Origin: Flavobacteriales bacterium
GTDB lineage: Bacteria > Bacteroidota > Bacteroidia > Flavobacteriales_F > PHOS-HE28
Length of the DNA stretch: 64,000 nt
Direction of reading: 5' to 3'
Assembly: GCA_019638115.1 (NCBI GenBank)
Contig: JAHBUK010000001.1
Span: 310,001-374,000 of the forward strand
Shown here: piece by piece, positions 7,976 to 15,793 of the stretch
Layout of the letters: the number at the start of each line of letters is the position of its first letter
How positions within the stretch are numbered: position 1 is the first letter of the stretch
The notes under the pieces: generated by a model
Told to the model about the DNA's origin: nothing
Database searches by the model: none
The model's input: only the letters and a program-made list of their open reading frames with translations
Translations under genes and position numbers: made by a program

Positions 7976-9690
7976 ACCTGCTGCGCAAGCTCATACCGGC
8001 ATTCCTGTGGCAGCTCGATGCGGAACTGCTGCGCAGCCACCCGCGCGTGTGGAGCACCCGCATACACCTGCACCTGTGGTTCCTGCTGCTGCTGAACGCC
8101 CTGGTGTTCGCGCTGGGCATGGTGCTGCACGTGGACACGCTGCGTTTCGCCGAACCGGAGGAGTTGTTCGGGTACATGCTGGTGCCGGCCATCGTGTATT
8201 TCGCCTTCTGGGTGTACCGCGTGGTGCGTTTCAACGTGGAGAAACGCTTCGGACTGCGGCGCTCCTTTGCCGAGATTGGCGAGTTCCTGCTGCACCTGGT
8301 GAGCATCGCCCTGATCTGGACCATCCCCTACACCCTGGCCAGCACCCTGGCCTGGCGGGCCGGCAACCTGGTGGATGATGCCACCTTCACCCGCCAGATC
8401 GACCACCTGAACCTGCATGCCCATGCCTTCATCGGGCCGGATGCCGCACCCTACAACGCCATGGAGCGGCAGAACGAATTGCGCGAAGGCGGTTTCCCCT
8501 TGATACCGGAGAGCAAGGACGAGCGCGATGAATACGACCCTTACTACGGGTACAGATACGAGAGCTATTACTACGACGACGGGTACTACGAAGGAACCCA
8601 CCAGTTCTTCCGCAGTTTCAAGGAATACAAGGCCCGCAAAGAGTACCGGAACGAACCGGAGGATGAGACCAGCCTGCACAGCATCTACACCACGGCGAAG
8701 AGCAGGTACCGTGAGTTGACCAATGGCTACGGGCAACAAGCGGATCCCCAGGCGGCGGAGTGGTACAAGGCGCGGATGGATTCCATCGCCGGCAACTACC
8801 CCTTCTACTTCGTGGCACACGGCACCTTCACCCCCTACAGCCACGACCTGCCCCTGATGCGCCCTGCGCAGTTGGAGGAGCGCTACCGCAGCTTCGTGGA
8901 GCAGGGCGAAGCCTGGGACCATGCGGCCATCGCGGAAGCCCTGCGCATTGCGCACATCTACCACGAAGGCGTGCAGGAGCGCGATCCCGCCAGCGTGGAG
9001 TTGCGACGGAAGCTGCTGGTAGGCAGCGACACCTACATCCACCGGGCCAAGCGCCAGATGGGGCGCATTGCGAAAGCCAAAGCCTGGGACTACTTCTTCA
9101 CCGAATGGCGCGTGATGCTGCCGATCATCGTGGTGCTGGCATTCGCACTGTCCATCCTGGTGGGGGCTTTCAAGAACGTGTATTGGCAACCCTTCCTCAT
9201 CGCAGCGGTGACCACCGGGGTGGTGCCCATCCTGATCATGATCCTGACCCTGCTGGTGGCGCGCAGTGTGTTCAACGTGCGCGAGGAGGTCTTCTACCTG
9301 TACTTCACCTACCTGCTGTTGGTGGCCTTCATCGTGGTGGTGCCCTTCAGCATGCGGCTCCGCGCCTACCGCACCTTCCACGCGGTGGCCACGCTCATTG
9401 CCAACCTGGCCGTGCCCTTCATGCCGCTGTTCACCTTGTTCCTGCTGCACGAATACCACGATGTCTTCGGGCTGCGGGAGTTGCAGGGCAAGTACGCACA
9501 TCTGCATTGGAACGATCTGGACCCCGTGGTGCGCGCCGAGCACAACGCCGCCGTGCAAGCCCTGCGGGAATACGTGCTTCGCTGGCATTGGGGCATGCTG
9601 TGGGCCGGCCTGGCGCTGTACACCTTCACCCTGCACGCCTTTTTCCGGCAGGTGTACACTCGGCTGTTCGCCCTCCCGGAGCGGAAGTAG
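7972..9690 (+). CDS. Large integral membrane partner of the ABC ATPase
   Basis: This 572-residue protein has three hydrophobic segments in its first 125 residues, a soluble region of about 250 residues, and five more membrane segments from about residue 380 to the end. The soluble part contains a Tyr/Asp-rich stretch (DEYDPYYGYRYESYYYDDGY, about 184-203) and several basic/acidic helices. The gene starts inside the stop region of the ATPase gene, so the pair is one operon. No sequence family can be named with certainty; the topology resembles ABC-2-like permeases with an inserted extracytoplasmic domain. It is followed on the other strand, 6 bp after its stop, by an AAA ATPase gene. Confidence 0.75.
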   Translation: MNLLRKLIPAFLWQLDAELLRSHPRVWSTRIHLHLWFLLLLNALVFALGMVLHVDTLRFAEPEELFGYMLVPAIVYFAFWVYRVVRFNVEKRFGLRRSFAEIGEFLLHLVSIALIWTIPYTLASTLAWRAGNLVDDATFTRQIDHLNLHAHAFIGPDAAPYNAMERQNELREGGFPLIPESKDERDEYDPYYGYRYESYYYDDGYYEGTHQFFRSFKEYKARKEYRNEPEDETSLHSIYTTAKSRYRELTNGYGQQADPQAAEWYKARMDSIAGNYPFYFVAHGTFTPYSHDLPLMRPAQLEERYRSFVEQGEAWDHAAIAEALRIAHIYHEGVQERDPASVELRRKLLVGSDTYIHRAKRQMGRIAKAKAWDYFFTEWRVMLPIIVVLAFALSILVGAFKNVYWQPFLIAAVTTGVVPILIMILTLLVARSVFNVREEVFYLYFTYLLLVAFIVVVPFSMRLRAYRTFHAVATLIANLAVPFMPLFTLFLLHEYHDVFGLRELQGKYAHLHWNDLDPVVRAEHNAAVQALREYVLRWHWGMLWAGLALYTFTLHAFFRQVYTRLFALPERK

Positions 9691-9695
9691 GAAAG

Positions 9696-10832
9696 CTACC
9701 CTTCAGCCAGCCAGTGGCCGAAGAACACATCGGTCACGCGGTAGCCTTCGGGGCTTTGGTGCAGCAGTTCCTTTTCCAGCAACACCCCGAGGCTTTGGCG
9801 CACGGTGCTCAACGCGCTCAGCCCATGGCGGATCACGAACTCCATGGATGTGGGGGTCTCCACCACACCTTCTTGCGCAATGGCCGTGAGCAAGGCCGCC
9901 TGGTTGGGGCTCAAGAGGCGTTTCAGGGTCATGTACTCCGGTGCGCGTTCTTTCAGGATACTGGACTTCATGCGGAGGAGATCCTCCCGGCCCACCACCT
10001 TGCCCAAGGAATACAGCCGATTGAAGAGGTACTGCACATAGTAGGTGTGTGTTCGGCACCAGGCCAGGCCCTCGGTGATCACATTAACATCGATGCGTTT
10101 GCGGGCGGCCTTGAAGTGGTGTTGGATAAAGGCCGTGTAAGCCTCATCCGGTATGGGACCCAGATACAGGGGCTCGGTGGCCTGGAAGAAGGGACGCTTG
10201 CCATCGGCGAAGCCATTCCCGGCCCCTGAGCCGGGAATGGCCTGCATCATGCGGCGGTCGCTGCCGCTGAAGATGAACTGCACGTTGCGCAGCTTCTGCA
10301 CCTGCTCGCGAAGCAATGCTTCGGTGTTCCGCTCGGGATATTCCAGGATCTGCTGGAACTCGTCCAGCGCGATGAACACGGGCTTCCGCTGCTTCTCCAG
10401 ATAGGTGAACAGTTCGTCCAGGGCCATGGCTTCCTTCAGGCCGGGCCGCGCGGAAACACCCAGTTCCGGCAAGCCGGTGAGCGGGTCGAAGTTCAGGCTG
10501 AACTCCAGCGAACGCATGACCTGCGCCACCTCACGGACCATGGCGCTGGTGGGTTTGCCGACCTGCTTCAAAGTCTCCTGCACGATCCTCAGCACCATGC
10601 CTGCCTGATCCGTGGTACGATAGAGGTCCACGAAGACAGGGATGCACTTTTTATGCTCGGACAGGAAGTGGCGGATGAGCGCCGTTTTGCCCAATCGTCG
10701 AAGCGAGATGATGGTCACGTTGCGCTGGTTCGCCATGGCCTCGCGCAGGAAGGCAAGCTCGTCCACACGGTCGCAGAACGTGTCCGCGCCGGCATAGCCT
10801 TGCAGCAGGAAGGGGTTGAAATCCTCGGGCAT
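9696..10832 (-). CDS. AAA ATPase of the archaeal-ATPase/STAND-like type with C-terminal winged helix
   Basis: I choose Met at 10832 (MPEDFNPFLLQGYAGADTFC), because many relatives begin with NPF..GY..xxYFCDR; a Met at 10847 is also possible. Motifs are a degenerate P-loop SLRRLGKTAL (about residue 43), a Walker B-like VFIALDEFQ (about 155), and a sensor-like FIFSGSDRR (about 190). The last 80 residues (LLSPNQAALLTAIAQEG, SALSTVRQSLGVLLEKELL) look like a winged helix-turn-helix. Such proteins (PF01637-like) are common accessory genes of unknown role. Three palindromes lie just upstream, and self-repression through the C-terminal HTH is a plausible inference. Confidence 0.75.
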   Translation of the reverse strand: MPEDFNPFLLQGYAGADTFCDRVDELAFLREAMANQRNVTIISLRRLGKTALIRHFLSEHKKCIPVFVDLYRTTDQAGMVLRIVQETLKQVGKPTSAMVREVAQVMRSLEFSLNFDPLTGLPELGVSARPGLKEAMALDELFTYLEKQRKPVFIALDEFQQILEYPERNTEALLREQVQKLRNVQFIFSGSDRRMMQAIPGSGAGNGFADGKRPFFQATEPLYLGPIPDEAYTAFIQHHFKAARKRIDVNVITEGLAWCRTHTYYVQYLFNRLYSLGKVVGREDLLRMKSSILKERAPEYMTLKRLLSPNQAALLTAIAQEGVVETPTSMEFVIRHGLSALSTVRQSLGVLLEKELLHQSPEGYRVTDVFFGHWLAEG

Positions 10833-10844
10833 GAGGCAAACGTA

Positions 10845-10883
10845 CATAATTTATGACACATAATTTATGACACATAATTTATG
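10845..10883. promoter_or_regulatory. Three tandem palindromes, putative operator
   Basis: The 11-mer CATAATTTATG (5+1+5 perfect palindrome) occurs three times at 10845, 10859 and 10873, separated by ACA each time. Period is 14 bp with no mismatch. It lies 12 bp upstream of the chosen start of the AAA ATPase (overlapping its alternative start) and about 120 bp before pcrA on the other strand. It is AT-rich in a GC-rich genome. An operator for the wHTH-bearing ATPase is the most natural reading. Confidence 0.6.
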
Positions 10884-10986
10884 CATGCCTTTGATCCGCA
10901 TGTGTGTAGGTGGTCGCGGGGCCTTGGAGAAGCTCCCGCTACGCACCCTGTTGATATTCCGCCGGACCGCCACCAAGGACCTCTGC

Positions 10987-10994
10987 TACCTTCG
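10987..10994 (+). promoter_or_regulatory. -7 promoter element (TACCTTCG) of pcrA
   Basis: TACCTTCG fits the Bacteroidota -7 element TAnnTTTG with one change and lies 10 nt before the pcrA ATG. The transcript would therefore have a leader of only a few nucleotides. Confidence 0.45.
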
Positions 10995-11004
10995 CACCTT
11001 CCCC

Positions 11005-13431
11005 ATGAAGTACTTGGAAGGCCTTAACCCCGCGCAGCGAGCGGCCGCGGAGCATACCGATGGTCCCACCATGATCATTGCCGGAGCAGGCAGTGGCAAA
11101 ACGCGTGTGCTCACCGTACGCATCGCCCACCTGATGGCCGCCAAGGGCGTGGACCCCTTCCGCATCCTGGCCCTCACCTTCACCAACAAGGCGGCCAAGG
11201 AGATGAAGGAGCGGATCGCCAAGATCGTGGGGCAGCAAGGCGGTACCGATGCCCGCAACCTCTGGATGGGCACCTTCCACAGCGTGTTCGCCCGCATCCT
11301 TCGTGCCGAGGCCGATAAACTGGGCTACCCCAAGGACTTCACCATCTACGACAGCGACGACAGCCGCAGCGTGATCAAGGGCATCCTGAAGGAATGGCAG
11401 CTGGACGACAAGCTGTACAAGCCCAACCAGGTCCACAGCCGCATCAGCATCGCCAAGAACAGTTTGATCGGTCCGCTGGAATACCTGGCCAACACCGAAC
11501 TGATGGCCGGAGATGCCAGTGTGGGGCGCGAGAAGCTGGGCGAGATCTACCAGGCCTACGCCATGAAGTGCTTCCGAGCTGGGGCCATGGACTTCGACGA
11601 TCTGCTCTTCAACACCAACATCCTCTTCCGCGATCATCCGGACGTGATGTTGAAGTACCAGAACCGTTTCCAGTACCTGCTGGTGGACGAGTACCAGGAC
11701 ACCAACCTGGTGCAGTACAACATCGTGAAGACCCTGGCCGCGCGCCACGAGAACCTCACCGTGGTGGGCGACGACAGCCAGAGCATCTACTCCTTCCGCG
11801 GGGCCAACATCCAGAACATCCTCAACTTCCGCAGCGACTACCCGGACCACCGGATCTTCAAGCTGGAGCAGAACTACCGCAGCACCAAGACCATCGTGGG
11901 TGCGGCCAATTCGCTGATCGAGAAGAACAAGGAGCAGATCAAGAAGAACGTCTGGACCGAGAACGTGGAGGGCGAGAAGATCCGCGTACACCGCGCGCTG
12001 AGCGACAACGAAGAAGGCGCCTATGTGGCCCACAGCATCTTCGAGACCCAGATGCGCGAGCAGGTGGCCAACAAGGGTTTCGCCATCCTCTACCGCACCA
12101 ACGCCCAAAGCCGCAGCATGGAGGAAGCGCTGCGCAAGATGAACATCCCCTACCGCATCGTGGGCGGTCTCAGCTTCTACCAGCGCAAGGAGATCAAGGA
12201 CCTGATCAGCTACTTCCGCCTAGTGTGCAACCCGCGCGACGAAGAGGCCCTGAAGCGCGTGATCAACTACCCCACGCGCGGCATCGGCCAGACCACGGTG
12301 GACAAATTGATGGTGGCCGCCACTGCGCATGCCATGCCCATTTGGGACCTGCTGACCGAACAGCCCCAACTGGTGGACGTGCATGGCGGAACGCGCAAGG
12401 CACTCGCCGACTTCGTGCTGATGATCCAAGGCTTCCGGACCATGCTGCCCACGCACAGTGCCTATGCCCTGGGCGAGGAGGTGGCGCGGCGCAGCGGCCT
12501 GCTGAAGGACCTGTTCACGGACAAGACCCCGGAGGGTGTGAGCCGCTACGAGAACATCCAGGAATTGCTGGCCGGCATGAAGGAGTTCAGCGACCGCGAT
12601 GCCGAGAACAGCGATGTGCCACGCACCCTGAGCGACTTCCTGATCGATGTGGCCCTGCTGACCGATGCGGACAACGAGGACCCCAACGACATGGACCGCG
12701 TGACCTTGATGACGATACACGCCAGCAAGGGCCTCGAATTCCCGCATGTGCATGTGGTGGGCTTGGAGGAGGACCTCTTCCCCAACCTGATGGCCGTGCA
12801 GAGCCGCGCCGACCTGGAGGAGGAGCGCCGACTGTTCTACGTGGCCATCACCCGCGCCGAGCAACGCTGCACACTGAGCTACGCCATCAGCCGCTACAAG
12901 TGGGGCAACCTCACCGCCAGCGAGCCCAGCCGTTTCATCGACGAGATAGACCCCAAGTACCTGGAGATGCCGCGCACCAACGAGCGCGCCGCATGGGGTG
13001 GCACAGGCGCGGGGCGTGATAGTGGTCCGCGTGTGACATCGGGCACACCGCCGTGGGCGCGCAAGGCCCCCAGCGACCGCCCCGCCGCGGACCTGGAGAG
13101 CAGCAAACCGGTGTATGGGCGGGAGAAGCGCGCCCCCCTGCCCCAACGGCCAGCCCCGGCGCCACGCAGTGCTCCTGCACCCACCCCGGCACCCGGCAAG
13201 CTCAAACGCATCTCGGCGGAAGGCAAGCCCATGGGCGCCACCTCATCGCTGGGTGCTGATGTGCCCGAACTGGCCGAGGGAATGACCGTGGAGCACGAAC
13301 GTTTCGGGAAAGGGAAAGTGCTGAAGATCGAAGGCAGCGCACCCGACCTGAAGGCTACCGTGTTCTTCCCCAGCGCCGGGCAGAAGCAGTTGCTGTTGCG
13401 CTTCGCGAAGCTGACGGTGGTGGAGGGGTGA
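11005..13431 (+). CDS. pcrA: ATP-dependent DNA helicase PcrA/UvrD
   Basis: The start at 11005 gives MKYLEGLNPAQRAAAEH, the usual N-terminus; the frame is open upstream but lacks homology. The 808 residues carry all superfamily 1A motifs: GAGSGKT (I), TFTNKAAKEMKER (Ia), VDEYQDTN (II), VVGDDSQSIYSFRGA (III), EQNYRST (IV), TIHASKGLEFPHV (V) and EEERRLFYVAITRAE (VI). A low-complexity linker (Pro/Ala-rich, about 670-740) leads to the C-terminal Tudor-like domain (VEHERFGKGKVLKIEG). It unwinds DNA in nucleotide-excision and mismatch repair and displaces RecA. Codon 3' ends are of interest: the last 87 bp recur 0.7 kb downstream (14058-14144). Confidence 0.95.
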   Translation: MKYLEGLNPAQRAAAEHTDGPTMIIAGAGSGKTRVLTVRIAHLMAAKGVDPFRILALTFTNKAAKEMKERIAKIVGQQGGTDARNLWMGTFHSVFARILRAEADKLGYPKDFTIYDSDDSRSVIKGILKEWQLDDKLYKPNQVHSRISIAKNSLIGPLEYLANTELMAGDASVGREKLGEIYQAYAMKCFRAGAMDFDDLLFNTNILFRDHPDVMLKYQNRFQYLLVDEYQDTNLVQYNIVKTLAARHENLTVVGDDSQSIYSFRGANIQNILNFRSDYPDHRIFKLEQNYRSTKTIVGAANSLIEKNKEQIKKNVWTENVEGEKIRVHRALSDNEEGAYVAHSIFETQMREQVANKGFAILYRTNAQSRSMEEALRKMNIPYRIVGGLSFYQRKEIKDLISYFRLVCNPRDEEALKRVINYPTRGIGQTTVDKLMVAATAHAMPIWDLLTEQPQLVDVHGGTRKALADFVLMIQGFRTMLPTHSAYALGEEVARRSGLLKDLFTDKTPEGVSRYENIQELLAGMKEFSDRDAENSDVPRTLSDFLIDVALLTDADNEDPNDMDRVTLMTIHASKGLEFPHVHVVGLEEDLFPNLMAVQSRADLEEERRLFYVAITRAEQRCTLSYAISRYKWGNLTASEPSRFIDEIDPKYLEMPRTNERAAWGGTGAGRDSGPRVTSGTPPWARKAPSDRPAADLESSKPVYGREKRAPLPQRPAPAPRSAPAPTPAPGKLKRISAEGKPMGATSSLGADVPELAEGMTVEHERFGKGKVLKIEGSAPDLKATVFFPSAGQKQLLLRFAKLTVVEG

Positions 13432-13435
13432 GCGA

Positions 13436-13837
13436 TCAAGCCCTCACCTTCACACGCTTGGTACGCGAGGGTCCCGGCCTGCCCCACTGGTGCAGGAATT
13501 CGCTCATCATGGCATCGCGCAGAAAGCCTTTCAGGGAAAGGTGTTCGTCAAGATCAGGCCAGTGGACGCCATAACCTTCGCCCAAAAGCTGCCAATTGGC
13601 CAAGGACTTCGCATCGGCTTTCGCCAAGGCTGTATAAGCCGATAGTGGCACGCGCACCACATCACGCGTGTTCAGCAAGATCACCAGCAGGTCCAACTCC
13701 TTGTTCGGGAGGATCTCGGCGATGCGGATATCCTGCTCCAGGATGGTGCGCTCGATGGTATCCGAAGGCCAGACATTGACCTCCGACCTACCCGAAATGC
13801 CTTTTCCAGGCTTTGAGGAATGTGCTTTCGTGCTCAT
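13436..13837 (-). CDS. DUF2442 protein (putative antitoxin-like partner)
   Basis: 133 residues. The C-terminal half fits DUF2442: LDLLVILLNTRDVVRVPLS, then SLANWQLLGEGYGVHWPDLD with the typical W..LG.G.GIHWP.LDE ending, followed by a basic tail (TKRVKVRA). The N-terminal 30 residues are low complexity. It overlaps the upstream DUF4160 gene by about 50 bp, so the two are co-translated. DUF2442/DUF4160 pairs are widespread on mobile DNA and predicted to be toxin-antitoxin modules; that role is inferred. The gene ends 4 bp after the pcrA stop, convergent to it. Confidence 0.8.
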   Translation of the reverse strand: MSTKAHSSKPGKGISGRSEVNVWPSDTIERTILEQDIRIAEILPNKELDLLVILLNTRDVVRVPLSAYTALAKADAKSLANWQLLGEGYGVHWPDLDEHLSLKGFLRDAMMSEFLHQWGRPGPSRTKRVKVRA

Positions 13838-14024
13838 GGACCAATGCTTTCATACGTCTCATTTCTCCCGCCTTGAACCCCACAGCAAACGCGGCCCGTG
13901 GCTCAGGCAACAGCCACCATTTCGCCTTTGCTCCTGCCTTCTCCACATGGATGTGTGGTGGTTCGTTCCCTTCGCTGCTGTAGAAGAAGAACACGAAACC
14001 TTCGATGACAAGTACTGTAGGCAT
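13788..14024 (-). CDS. DUF4160 protein (putative toxin-like partner)
   Basis: I take ATG 14024 (MPTVLVIEGFVFFFYSSEGN), the canonical DUF4160 start; a GTG-type extension to 14039 is possible. The 78 residues contain the full family pattern: FFFYSSEGNEPPHIHVEKAG, then AKWWL, RRMKALV and a C-terminal FLKAWKRHFG. It is the first gene of a two-gene unit with DUF2442. The unit fits exactly between the end of pcrA and a second copy of the pcrA 3' end, so it was probably acquired as cargo. Confidence 0.8.
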   Translation of the reverse strand: MPTVLVIEGFVFFFYSSEGNEPPHIHVEKAGAKAKWWLLPEPRAAFAVGFKAGEMRRMKALVHEHESTFLKAWKRHFG

Positions 14025-14057
14025 TCGGGTGGATACCAAAGGTAAGGTTGGAGGATC

Positions 14058-14144
14058 GACCTGAAGGCCACCGTGTTCTTCCCCAGTGCCAGGCAGAAGC
14101 AGTTGCTGCTGCGCTTCGCGAAGCTGACGGTGGTGGAGGGATAG
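14058..14144 (+). pseudogene. Second copy of the 3' end of pcrA
   Basis: These 87 bp align without gaps to the last 87 bp of pcrA (13345-13431). They still read DLKATVFFPSARQKQLLLRF...VVEG and a stop, with a single amino-acid change (Gly to Arg); the other differences are synonymous (including TAG for TGA). Similarity may continue about 20 bp upstream with a small deletion. It marks the far border of the DUF2442/DUF4160 insertion. Confidence 0.85.
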
Positions 14145-14232
14145 TAAGAGCGAGTAGGAGCGCAGGATCGGGGTTAACTTTCACACCACGATACACCTGT
14201 TCATCAGTCTGATCATCGGTTTCTGCACCAGC

Positions 14233-14733
14233 ATGGCTCCCCCCGGCGGGAGCACCTATGTGCTTGGTTTCAGCCTGGCCGACGTGGGTCCGGATCACGC
14301 GGGCTCGATGTTCATTTACAAGCTTCACGAAGGACGCGTTGAGGATAGTCGGGTACTGCGTGAACAAGCGTTCATACGGCAGGCTCTGGGGATGGAAAGC
14401 TCGACGGCCAACCCGTTATCGGAGGACCTCTTCATTGCATATGGCATCAAGAACTGCAGCGGACGCAGTGATACCGGATCGGAGATGCTGTTCTGCCAGC
14501 CCATCAAGGAACTCTGGAAGCTCCGGTACGGTGGCAATTCCCTTGGTGATCCGAATTCCGGTTGGAGCCAACTTCCGAACATGCCCTCCGAGCGACAACA
14601 GCAGATACTTCAGGCCTACCGCCATCCCGATGAGCATCATTGGCTCGGGCCCTATTGTGGCGAACAAGCCTTCCGCTTGCTCAAGGACATGCAGGACCCG
14701 GTGTGGGTGGAGAATTACGCAAAGGGACGATGA
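14233..14733 (+). CDS. Hypothetical secreted protein
   Basis: I do not recognise the family. From ATG 14233 the protein has 166 residues with no membrane segment, several Trp/Tyr/Cys and an acidic-polar composition (LADVGPDHAGSMFIYKL, GPYCGEQAFRLLKDMQDP). The same frame is open for about 75 bp upstream and encodes HLFISLIIGFCTS directly before MAPPGG. That is a signal peptide, but its first codon would be ATA at 14191, not ATG. A promoter-like TAACTTTC (14174-14181) sits just before. Either an ATG mutated to ATA, or translation uses the weaker downstream start and the protein loses its signal. It follows the pcrA tail copy and precedes the DUF4290 gene. Confidence 0.5.
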   Translation: MAPPGGSTYVLGFSLADVGPDHAGSMFIYKLHEGRVEDSRVLREQAFIRQALGMESSTANPLSEDLFIAYGIKNCSGRSDTGSEMLFCQPIKELWKLRYGGNSLGDPNSGWSQLPNMPSERQQQILQAYRHPDEHHWLGPYCGEQAFRLLKDMQDPVWVENYAKGR

Positions 14734-14758
14734 GCCGATCCACTTGTTATTGCTTCCC

Positions 14759-14766
14759 TACATTTG
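14759..14766 (+). promoter_or_regulatory. -7 promoter element (TACATTTG) of the DUF4290 gene
   Basis: This is an exact match to TAnnTTTG. It lies 76 nt before the ATG of the DUF4290 gene and 26 nt after the stop of the preceding gene. A single promoter here would serve DUF4290 and possibly murA. Confidence 0.5.
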
Positions 14767-14842
14767 ACCCATCCCCTGCCGCTCCACCTTGGTACTCCGA
14801 GGTCCCCTGCACCGCTGCGGCACCCAATCGAAGATCGTTGCC

Positions 14843-15520
14843 ATGAGCCTTACCGGACTTGATTACAACACCGAGCGCACGCAACTGCCCATTCCCGAAT
14901 ATGGCCGCCATGTGCAACGCATGGTGGACCACGTGATGGGTATCGAGGACCGCGAGCAGCGCACCCGGCAGGCCAAGGCCATCATTCAGGTGATCGCACG
15001 CCTGAACCCCCAGTTGCGCAACAGCGACAATTTCGAGCGTACGCTTTGGGACCACCTCTACATCATGAGCCACTTGAAGCTCGATGTGGACGCCCCCTAC
15101 CCCATGCCCACGGCCGCCGAGCTGGAGAGCAAGCCCGAGCGGGTGGCCTACCCCCAGAAGCCCGCGAAGTACGGCCACTATGGTCGCTTGGTGGAGCGCA
15201 TGATCCAGCAGTGTGCGGACATGGAACCCGGCGAGAAGCGTGATGCTTACACCGAGCTGATCGCCAACCACATGAAGAAGCAGTTCCTCACCTGGAACCG
15301 CGACACCGTGCCCGACCAAGTGATCCTGAAGGACCTGGCCGAACTGAGCAAGGGCAAGGTGAAAGTGAAGGAGGACGTGCAGTTGGCCCACACGGCCGAC
15401 CTGTTGCGCACCCAGCAGACCGGCCCGCGCAACGAGGTGGATCCGCGCAAGCGACACAACAACAACGGTGGCGGCGGTGGCGGAAAAAAGCGCAACCGCA
15501 AGCGCAAGAAGAGGTATTGA
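14843..15520 (+). CDS. DUF4290 protein upstream of murA
   Basis: 225 residues. The pattern LDYNTERTQLPIPEYGRHVQ, RTRQAKAIIQVIARLNPQLR, and LWDHLYIMSHLKLDVDAPYP is that of DUF4290, a Bacteroidota family commonly next to murA. The body is helical and soluble. The C-terminal 25 residues are a Gly-rich linker and a very basic end (KKRNRKRKKRY), which suggests nucleic-acid or ribosome contact. Function is unknown. The start is fixed by MSLTGLDYN, and the gene is separated from murA by 273 bp that hold a REP-like hairpin pair. Confidence 0.85.
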   Translation: MSLTGLDYNTERTQLPIPEYGRHVQRMVDHVMGIEDREQRTRQAKAIIQVIARLNPQLRNSDNFERTLWDHLYIMSHLKLDVDAPYPMPTAAELESKPERVAYPQKPAKYGHYGRLVERMIQQCADMEPGEKRDAYTELIANHMKKQFLTWNRDTVPDQVILKDLAELSKGKVKVKEDVQLAHTADLLRTQQTGPRNEVDPRKRHNNNGGGGGGKKRNRKRKKRY

Positions 15521-15552
15521 GGTTGAGATGATCGCCGATGGGCGCAGCATCC

Positions 15553-15590
15553 CTACAGGGCACCTGTAGTGTCGACCCAATGGGTCGACA
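15553..15590. repeat. REP-like double hairpin between DUF4290 and murA
   Basis: Two perfect inverted repeats lie back to back: CTACAGG/CCTGTAG with a 3-nt loop (15553-15569), and TGTCGACCCA/TGGGTCGACA with a 1-nt loop (15570-15590). No T-tract follows, so it is more like an extragenic palindrome than a terminator. GTCGAC-centred palindromes recur at 63283. Confidence 0.7.
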
Positions 15591-15793
15591 AAACGCACCA
15601 TCAGTTCAAATGCAGCAAGATCCGAAAGTGGATCGGAGCCGTTGCATCCACCTAAAGCTCCGTCGACAAGCAAGATGCCTGTCGGACATTCCACACCCCA
15701 CCGTGCAAAGTCAACACCCGACGTACCCGGAACAGCGGCCTTGACGTTGTTGCTTTGACCTGTCCGCAAGCAACCGCAGGACAGGACCACAGC

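Noticed and set aside
7921-9636. A 571-residue open frame antisense to the ABC partner gene
   Set aside because: It mirrors the GC-rich codons of the real gene, is His/Gln/Val-rich without any domain, and the plus-strand gene has coherent membrane helices.
10845-10883. Replication iterons
   Set aside because: Only three copies, no DnaA boxes or AT-rich unwinding region and no rep gene; an operator is more likely.
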